Shown one piece after another: positions 8,601-11,703 of a stretch of DNA of 13,613 nucleotides. Numbering within the stretch: position 1 is the stretch's first letter; every line of letters starts with the position of its first letter. The position numbers and the translations under genes were made by a program. The notes beneath the pieces are model-generated. The model did no database searches, was not told where the DNA came from, and was given only the letters and a program-made list of their open reading frames with translations. Origin of the DNA: Proteobacteria bacterium UBA6156 (GTDB taxonomy: Bacteria > Pseudomonadota > Alphaproteobacteria > UBA2136 > UBA6156); NCBI GenBank assembly GCA_002422365.1, contig DIUO01000025.1, positions 4,698 through 18,310 of the forward strand. Direction: 5' to 3'.

Positions 8601-9904
8601 CCGTTGGCGAAGGTGACGCCGTCGATGCTTTGGCTGCCGGAGACGAAGAGGTTGCCGCCGACGTAGAGGTCGTTATCCACCCGACCGTTGGTGGTGCGGA
8701 GCTCGGTGGTGGAGAGGCCGTTAGCCGAAGTAATAGAGATACCGGGGACGATGAGGCGGCCTGCGGTGTCGAAGTAGCCGGTGTTTACGCCGCCGGTGGT
8801 GAGGCTGATAGTGCCGGTCTGGTTAGTGGTAATGCGGGTAGTGCCACTTACTAAGGTGTCGATACCGCCTGCGTTGGCGACGTCGGCGAGGCTTTGCCAT
8901 TGGGTGCCTGCGCAGAACTCGAAGACGCCGCTGTTGTAGCGGATGGCGCCGGTGCGGTTGGCGTCGCAGGCTTCTCCGCCGTTGGCGATGCGGAGGGTGC
9001 CGGAGATATCCAGGCTGGTGGAGGGGGTGCCCTCGCCGATACGGACGGCTCCGTAGGGACTGATAGAGAACAGGTTGTTGGTGAGGGCACGGTTGGTAAT
9101 GGCGAAGACGTTGGCTGTCGGGGCGGTATCTGTACTGCGTCGGAGTGTCATGATGGCGGTATCCAGTACTGAATGGCTGCCGAAACGTAAGCCGAGTGAT
9201 CCTCCTTGATCTTCGATTTTAAGACCATTTGGGAAAATAATACCCTGGGTGGCGTTAGCGGCGGGGTTTCCGCCGATGCTGATGGAACTCTGGAAGCGGC
9301 TTGTGCCGCTGACATGCAGATTTTCGGTTGGTGTGGCGGTGCCTATGCCGACCCTGCCACTGTTACCTATTACAAATCTTTCCACACCGTTTGTGGAGAT
9401 GGTGACGCTGCCGTTTTGGGCGGCGGTGACGTTGGTGGTGCCGGAGACAATACGGTCGTCGTCGAAGCCCGCCGTGTTGAGGTTGGTGAGGGCGGAGCCG
9501 TCTCCGCTAAAGGCGGTGGCGGAGATTATGCCTGTGGCGGAAATGCCGCCGTTGGCGAAGGTGACGCCGTCGAAGCTCTGGCTGCCGGAGACATAGAGGT
9601 TGCCGACCACGCGGAGGTCGGTGGGGACGGTGAGCAGGCCGCCGGAGGCATCGAGCAGCGGGGCGGCGGTGGGGCAGCCGATGTTGGTGCCCGCCGCGCC
9701 CACGCAGAGGCGCCCGGCGTTGGTGCCGAGGGTGCTGGATATGGTGGCGAGGTCTTGCCAGACGGCGTGGGCGCTGGGAGCCAGCATAAAACTGACAGGT
9801 ACCCACAGAAGCGCTGCGGCCAAGCGTAAGCTTATCTTGGTGGCCAAGCCACCGGCCCGCGCCCGGACGGCACGGTAAAGAGCAAGCGGCGCAAAGGTAC
9901 GCAT
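2678..9904 (-). CDS. Giant modular fibre-like secreted or surface protein, 2408 aa
   Basis: Likely an extracellular fibrous protein, perhaps an adhesin; the exact role is unknown. Residues 1-47 look like an unusually long Sec signal peptide (hydrophobic core about 28-42, predicted cleavage APSAHA|VW). A TTG codon at residue 20 would give a normal 28-aa signal. The mature N-terminus has Cys67 and Cys77. Then come tail-fibre-like segments (FSGDGSALTNLN near residues 132, 449, 752; VGIG...P(S/T)..LHVSGT boundaries), seven Cys-pair modules (first Cys near 313, 616, 906, 1276, 1709, 1941, 2275) and a shortened one at 2385. Three 16-residue repeat arrays occupy 1015-1222, 1384-1655 and 2050-2225. 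The last residues are MYLCRL; no YadA-type barrel, LPXTG or endosialidase chaperone is visible. The frame is intact throughout. There are no phage neighbours, and the signal peptide argues against a virion tail fibre. ORF certain; start and function uncertain. Confidence 0.9.
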   Translation of the reverse strand: MRTFAPLALYRAVRARAGGLATKISLRLAAALLWVPVSFMLAPSAHAVWQDLATISSTLGTNAGRLCVGAAGTNIGCPTAAPLLDASGGLLTVPTDLRVVGNLYVSGSQSFDGVTFANGGISATGIISATAFSGDGSALTNLNTAGFDDDRIVSGTTNVTAAQNGSVTISTNGVERFVIGNSGRVGIGTATPTENLHVSGTSRFQSSISIGGNPAANATQGIIFPNGLKIEDQGGSLGLRFGSHSVLDTAIMTLRRSTDTAPTANVFAITNRALTNNLFSISPYGAVRIGEGTPSTSLDISGTLRIANGGEACDANRTGAIRYNSGVFEFCAGTQWQSLADVANAGGIDTLVSGTTRITTNQTGTISLTTGGVNTGYFDTAGRLIVPGISITSANGLSTTELRTTNGRVDNDLYVGGNLFVSGSQSIDGVTFANGGVSATGMITATAFSGDGSALTNLNTAGFDDDRIVSGTTNVTAAQDGSITLSTAGSTRMTVGQNGNIGIGNSTPSASLHITGDLRANSFSNNGIGSVEISNGNNKSRLVLRRATSADSWGIGLYFSNDSLLFTYGVYGDPDNLGRYMGAWKRTGELGVATVNPSTSLHVSGTLRIANGGEACDANRTGAIRYNAGVFEFCAGTQWQSLADVANAGGIDTLVSGTTKVTANQTGYISLTTGGATTGYFDTAGRLIVPGISITSANGLSTTELRTTNGRVDNDLYVGGNLFVSGSQSIDGVTFANGGVSATGMITATAFSGDGSALTNLNTAGFDDDRIVSGTTNVTAAQNGSVTISTAGTERIVIGQNGYLGISTTAPTAPLEIHAANGNSINAIFRNGPSSQSISINNGAGIRGSSNLYLDTATTGDIFLRPGLTTRMTLKNNGRVGIGTGEPSTSLHVAGTIRIANGGEACDADRTGAIRYTGGDFEFCRNGTTWQTLASVADSAAPDRIVSGTTTFVVTSNTGFISLTQGGTNTGWFSPQTGLVTLGVSATGPISATRGYFNGNLTVRGLIDLVTGTNVVAVGQNAWSSNSGSNVNVLGVQAGQNNTGNNVTAMGHGVAQNNTGSDLTALGYFSARGNTGSNVTAIGRASGYANTGNNLAALGYEAANYNSGINVVALGYRAARYNSGTGVIAIGVNAGYSNTADYVTAVGNNAAQNNTVKYVTALGHSTAAYNTGTHLTAVGSNAALNNTGSFVTTLGYQAGISNTFSNVTLLGNGVYTASKDSQVILGNSSVVEVATSGTVVAAGLLTTGSAGIGVSTPSTSLHTSGTLRLANGGESCDTNRTGAIRYTSGDFEFCRDGTTWEPLASIADSAAPDRIVSGTTTLVVVSNTGFISLTQGATNTGWFDPQTGLVTLGVSATGPISATNGYFNGNLTVRGLIDLVTGTVVGVGSSAATYNTGANLTAFGSSTGQYNSGSTVTAMGPSAAQYNSGASLVAMGFYAGRSNTGNYVTTIGSSAGSNNTGSNLTAVGFGAAQSNIGGAVVAMGYAAAQYNSGTNVVAIGQNAANSNAGGNSAVVGHEVAQYNTGGSLAVLGYRAARSNTGTDVAAIGANAAGSNAGTGVAAIGTSAAQNNTGNYVTALGYVAASNNTGGSVAAVGYGAARYNSGTNVVAIGVDAAQNNTGANLTALGYAAGVSNTFSNVTLLGNGVYTASKANQVILGNSSVVEVATSGTVVAAGLLTTGSAGIGVSTPSTSLHTSGTLRIASGGESCDTNRTGAIRYTSGDFEFCRDGTTWQTLANVADSAAPDRIVSGTTTLVVTSATGYISLTQGGTNTGWFDPARGLVTLGVSATGPISATNGYFNGNVGIGITSASYSLDVGGYARIGRNSTNSSLRIANNNTSTGISSIQFENVAGTAIGLLRSFNSSYSSTLAGVTLGGAMNLLSNGPTLLYANNQPIYLATSNTSPTMTLATSGYVGIGTVDPSTSLHVSGTIRIANGGEACDANRTGAIRYTNGDFEFCRDGVAWQSLATIADSAAPDRIVSGTTTLVVTSATGYISLTQGGTNTGWFSPQTGLVTLGVSTTGPISGTNGYFNGNLTVRGVIDIVTGTGNVVVGQSAAQNSTGDYLTAIGSSAAYASSGTNVTGLGYYAAYQNTGDNVTGVGYYAAYQSPGANVTSIGVHAARQNTGADVTGMGYFAAYLNTGNNVTGVGGYAARQNTGANVTGLGYTAARQNTGTNVTGVGYAAAYANTGANVTGVGYYAARQNTAANVVAIGYEAGYNNAVANQFILKQNNINSMPLMQGDFATGNLGIGTTSPTARLHVSGTLRLANGGEACDADRTGAIRYTGGDFEFCRDGVTWQTLASVADSAAPDRIVSGTTTLVVTSATGYISLTQGGTNTGWFSPQTGLVTLGVSTTGPISGTGGYFSGTVKSTAAIQPGNADTTCTTTDDYGKMRFNPATGRMYLCRL
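3230..3757 (-). repeat. Beta-roll array C: 11 tandem 16-aa (48-bp) repeats
   Basis: Encodes residues 2050-2225 of the fibre protein. Typical units are VTGVGYYAARQNTGAN and VTGLGYTAARQNTGTN; all keep the pattern hydrophobic-T-G-hydrophobic-G-x-x-A-A-x-x-N-T-G-x-N. This is the most homogeneous of the three arrays (G at unit position 3, mostly YQNTG/RQNTG turns). It resembles the left-handed parallel beta-roll motif of YadA-type heads but with a 16- rather than 14-residue period. Its exit sequence (FILKQNNINSMPLMQGDF) differs from that of the other two arrays. Confidence 0.9.
4802..4988 (-). repeat. Long intragenic repeat, copy 2 (array exit plus Cys-module entry)
   Basis: Matches 6101-6287 at an offset of 1299 bp (433 codons), with about a dozen scattered differences by eye. 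It encodes VTLLGNGVYTASK through the AAGLLTTGSAGIGVSTPS segment to the start of the next Cys-pair module. Confidence 0.8.
4940..5755 (-). repeat. Beta-roll array B: 17 tandem 16-aa (48-bp) repeats
   Basis: Encodes residues 1384-1655. Units such as VVAIGQNAANSNAGGN and LTALGYAAGVSNTFSN keep G at position 5, A around 8-9 and an N-(S/T/A)-G turn at 12-14. Unit 9 starts with Ser instead of a hydrophobic residue. The array leads out through VTLLGNGVYTASK, shared nearly exactly with array A. Confidence 0.9.
6101..6287 (-). repeat. Long intragenic repeat, copy 1 (array exit plus Cys-module entry)
   Basis: Partner of 4802-4988. Together with the shared entry segments on the other side of arrays A and B, it indicates that the whole array-plus-Cys-module block was duplicated and the arrays then changed length (13 versus 17 units). 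Confidence 0.8.
6239..6862 (-). repeat. Beta-roll array A: 13 tandem 16-aa (48-bp) repeats
   Basis: Encodes residues 1015-1222. Units such as VTAMGHGVAQNNTGSD, LAALGYEAANYNSGIN and VTALGHSTAAYNTGTH follow the same 16-residue pattern. It is entered from NGNLTVRGLIDLVTGT, also found before array B, and left through the same VTLLGNGVYTASK exit as B. The period was checked by codon arithmetic: 13 x 48 bp spans exactly 6862 to 6239. Confidence 0.9.
7572..7874 (-). repeat. 303-bp near-identical intragenic repeat, copy 2
   Basis: Matches 8481-8783 at an offset of 909 bp, with only one difference seen (t at 7636 versus g at 8545; Ser TCA versus TCC, synonymous). It encodes 101 residues including GFDDDRIVSGTTNV, FSGDGSALTNLN, VSGSQSIDGVTFANGG and LSTTELRTTNGRVDNDLYVG. 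Confidence 0.9.
8481..8783 (-). repeat. 303-bp near-identical intragenic repeat, copy 1
   Basis: Partner of 7572-7874. A third, more diverged version of its first ~190 bp is present at about 9424-9606. The two near-identical copies are exactly 303 codons apart, the same spacing as the first two Cys-pair modules (Cys313 and Cys616), so a 303-codon supermodule was duplicated in tandem. Confidence 0.9.
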
Positions 9905-9908
9905 GGGC

Positions 9909-10001
9909 TTAATCTAGCGGGATTTTGGCGGCCTGACAGGCATGGAGGGCCCTGTGAGGGATATTCTTGACACGCAGTGTGGCCGCCTTGTTGTACACCA
10001 T
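9909..10001 (-). CDS. Possible 30-aa small ORF just upstream of the fibre gene
   Basis: ATG at 10001 opens a 30-codon frame (MVYNKAATLRVKNIPHRALH...KIPLD) that stops with TAA 4 nt before the fibre ATG. A TATAAG box (complement 10007-10012) is placed so that transcription would start at or near the A of this ATG, so the ORF could be leaderless. The spacing suggests a leader peptide or a translational coupler for the fibre gene, which itself lacks a Shine-Dalgarno sequence. The LRVKNIPHRAL stretch faintly recalls ribbon-helix-helix antitoxin N-termini, too short to trust. It could equally be chance. Confidence 0.35.
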   Translation of the reverse strand: MVYNKAATLRVKNIPHRALHACQAAKIPLD

Positions 10002-10006
10002 GTTCT

Positions 10007-10012
10007 CTTATA
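10007..10012 (-). promoter_or_regulatory. Candidate -10 box upstream of the fibre gene
   Basis: The minus strand reads TATAAG, a good -10 match, about 95 nt before the fibre start in the 218-bp gap after sufT. No convincing -35 stands 16-18 nt upstream (TCACAT or GTCACA at best), so an activator or alternative sigma factor may be needed. Apart from this box, the small ORF and a short palindrome GCCTGACAGGC, I see nothing else in this gap. Confidence 0.35.
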
Positions 10013-10122
10013 GGTGTATGCACCAGAGAATGTGACAGTATACGGTAGGATGAGTGGCGGATTTACGCCGTTGCCGGGCCGTGATTGTGTATGCTGAAGA
10101 CGGCGGTGCGAAAGAGGGCGGG

Positions 10123-10488
10123 TTAGAGCAGGCCGAGGGCGAGTTTCGCTTCGAGCGGGAGATTGTCTTTTTTCCAGGGGGGGGAGAAGGTGAGTGTGAG
10201 GGTGGTGGGGTAGCCTGTGGCGGTTTGGACAGCCTGTTGGGCCTGGCGGGGGAGTTCTTCTGCCACCGGGCAGTTGGGGGCGGTGAGGGTCATGGTGATG
10301 TGGGCGGTTTGGGCGGATTCGTTGATATCTAAGCCATAAATAAGCCCGAGATCGTAGATGTTCAGCGGCAGTTCGGGATCCATGACGTTGCGCAGGGCGT
10401 GGATGGCTTTATCCTTCAGGGATGAATCCGCCGGGAGGGTGCCGGTGTCGGCGGCGGTGGCGTCTTCGGTGAGGATGTGGATGGGCAT
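10123..10488 (-). CDS. sufT: SufT-like Fe-S cluster assembly factor (MIP18/DUF59 family), 121 aa
   Basis: MIP18-family proteins support maturation of Fe-S proteins; SufT is the stand-alone bacterial form often linked to the SUF pathway. After a variable N-terminus (1-25), the domain begins with KAIHALRNVMDPELPLNIYDLGLIYGLDI, carrying the family signature DPE-(x)3-N-I-Y-D-L-G-L-(I/V)-Y. It continues with ITMTLTAPNCPVAEEL, including the conserved Cys of the T-x-P-x-C-P motif, and ends with the SufT-type tail FSPPWKKD...AKLALGL. Length is in the normal range for a single-domain member. It lies 54 nt downstream of hslO on the same strand, probably one transcript. No Shine-Dalgarno precedes the ATG; the leader is an unusual AAACAC-rich repeat. 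No other suf gene is in the window. Confidence 0.88.
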   Translation of the reverse strand: MPIHILTEDATAADTGTLPADSSLKDKAIHALRNVMDPELPLNIYDLGLIYGLDINESAQTAHITMTLTAPNCPVAEELPRQAQQAVQTATGYPTTLTLTFSPPWKKDNLPLEAKLALGLL

Positions 10489-10492
10489 GGGG

Positions 10493-10533
10493 AATGGTGT
10501 TTGGTGCTAAGTGTTTAGTGTTTGGTGTTTGGT
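10493..10533 (-). repeat. Short CA-rich imperfect tandem repeat in the sufT leader
   Basis: On the minus strand the hslO-sufT spacer reads ACCAAACACCAAACACTAAA followed by further C(C/T)AAACA units, a degenerate 7-bp tandem repeat. It occupies most of the 54-nt spacer and replaces any recognisable ribosome-binding site. Confidence 0.6.
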
Positions 10534-10542
10534 AAATAAGGG

Positions 10543-11433
10543 TTAGTTGGTGATGGTGGCGGTGTCGTCTTGCAGGTGCGAGAGTTCGTCGGCGGTGAAG
10601 GTGACGGACTGGCCGGTGGTGTTGTCGGTGAGGGTGACGGTGCCGAGGGCGATGAGTTCGGCGAGCTCGGGGGCCGGAAGCCCGGCCAAAGCGGCCAGCA
10701 TGCGCGGGCGGGGGTCATCTTGGACAAAGGTTGGGGACTCGGGTGGAAAGGTGCTGAGGTCGTCTTCGGCAAACAGGCGCATGAGCAGGGTTTCCGGCGC
10801 GAGATTGGGGTCGAGCGCCTCTTGCTCGGTGAGGGTTTGCAGCAGCAGGTGCATGCGCGTCCAGTCGTCGGCGGGGAGGGGGTCTTGATCTGGCGTGGGG
10901 GGCAGCCCTTGCAGCATAAGGGCTGTGGCCTGTGTGGTGTTGGCGAAGACGACGAACAGGGTGGGGGTTTGGACGGAGTGTTCGAAGTAGTAGGCCAGGC
11001 TTTCGGCCGCTGAGGCACCTGTGAGGGGGACCAGCGACTGGTAGCGGTTGGAGAGGTCGGCGGGTTCCATGGTGATGGCGAAGATGCCGCCTTCGGTGCC
11101 CGCCAGAGTGGTAAAGGGTGTGGCCTGCGCCGCCGGGTTGGCATAGGCCTTGAGCGTGGCCGGCGAGCTGGGGCTGGTGCCGCAGTGGGCAAAGATAAGT
11201 GCGCCCAGCGTGGGGTGCTGGAGTTGCAGGCTGACTGATAGGGTGTGTTTGGTGTCGTGGGCCAGCAGGGCGGCGGCGGCAATGAGCTCCGCCAGGGTTT
11301 GGGTGCAGGCGGTGTCGTCGGTGAGGCTGGGCACATGCTGGGCCATGTTATGCAACTGGAGCAGGCGGCCGCGTATGGGCAAGTTGTGAAACTGGAACGG
11401 CAGCAGGATGTTGGCGGGCGTGGTATCGGTCAT
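10543..11433 (-). CDS. hslO: Hsp33-family chaperone HslO lacking the zinc/redox cysteines, 296 aa
   Basis: Canonical Hsp33 is a cytoplasmic holdase switched on when four zinc-bound cysteines oxidise. The fold is recognisable throughout: FQFHNLPIRGRLLQL (13-27), an LAELIAAAALLAHDTK helix, the LQLQHPTLGALIF strand region, KAYANP, NRYQSLVPL, LAYYFEHSVQTPT, the dW..M....L linker and LLMRLFAEDDL. Length matches the family (about 290-300). In the C-terminal zinc domain, however, the CxC pair is replaced by Gln238 and Asp240 (FVQDDPRPRM) and the CxxC pair by Asp270 and Thr273 (TLTDNTTGQSVTF), while the flanking residues still align. The only cysteines are Cys43 and Cys84, in the N-terminal domain. 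A weak TTGCCC-N17-TAGAAC promoter lies immediately upstream. Family call firm; regulation must differ from that of classical Hsp33. Confidence 0.9.
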   Translation of the reverse strand: MTDTTPANILLPFQFHNLPIRGRLLQLHNMAQHVPSLTDDTACTQTLAELIAAAALLAHDTKHTLSVSLQLQHPTLGALIFAHCGTSPSSPATLKAYANPAAQATPFTTLAGTEGGIFAITMEPADLSNRYQSLVPLTGASAAESLAYYFEHSVQTPTLFVVFANTTQATALMLQGLPPTPDQDPLPADDWTRMHLLLQTLTEQEALDPNLAPETLLMRLFAEDDLSTFPPESPTFVQDDPRPRMLAALAGLPAPELAELIALGTVTLTDNTTGQSVTFTADELSHLQDDTATITN

Positions 11434-11481
11434 GGAGGGCGTTCTACCTGTTTATGGCGTGTTGGGCAACCATAAGGCAGC

Positions 11482-11512
11482 GAAAAGGCCCGTGGGGGAA
11501 CGGGCCGTTTTC
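11482..11512. terminator. Terminator-like hairpin in the hslO-pepF divergent region
   Basis: GAAAA-GGCCCG (11482-11492) pairs with CGGGCC-TTTTC (11501-11512) around an 8-nt loop, with one bulged G at 11507. Read on the minus strand, the GC stem is followed directly by TTTTC, like an intrinsic terminator. It lies upstream of both divergent genes, 49 nt before the hslO start, so it may block antisense read-through from pepF or act as an attenuator; it cannot be the 3' end of either gene. Confidence 0.55.
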
Positions 11513-11596
11513 AAGAGAACCGCGCCGAGGGGTGGGGGGGAGGAGGCGCGGGTGAGAGAACATTATCAGGTTGGAGAGGCTTGGGAAGAGGGTGGG

Positions 11597-11612
11597 TGTG
11601 ACATGAGTCACA
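11597..11612. promoter_or_regulatory. Perfect CRP/FNR-family consensus operator upstream of pepF
   Basis: TGTGACATGAGTCACA is a perfect 6-4-6 inverted repeat and matches the classical CRP half-site pattern TGTGA-N6-TCACA exactly. It is centred at 11604.5, about 99 nt before the pepF ATG. The best nearby -10-like element is TATTTA at 11622-11627, which would put the site near -30. That suits repression or an unusual promoter better than class II activation. The cognate regulator is not in the window. Confidence 0.55.
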
Positions 11613-11703
11613 GTGGTGTGATATTTATGCAGAGCTGCGGGATGACTTGAAGGATGGTGGCGGCTGTGGGAGGGTGTGCCGCAGAGAACTAAAGGAGCCG
11701 CAT

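Noticed and set aside
2678..9904. Fibre gene as part of a prophage tail module
   Set aside because: No baseplate, tail, capsid, lysis or integrase gene is in the window, the flanking genes are chromosomal housekeeping genes, and the protein has a Sec signal peptide.
9967..9995. Plus-strand TTGACA as a promoter
   Set aside because: The hexamer is perfect, but the sequence 17 nt on (GTTGTA) is a poor -10 and transcription would run antisense into sufT and hslO with no gene to serve.
10515..11336. Second minus-strand frame overlapping hslO (273 codons)
   Set aside because: It is a proline/serine-rich shadow in another frame; the Hsp33 frame carries recognisable family motifs.
11647..11703. Nineteen-codon upstream extension of pepF
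   Set aside because: A strong AAAGGAG sits 6 nt before ATG 11704, and the extension does not resemble PepF N-termini.
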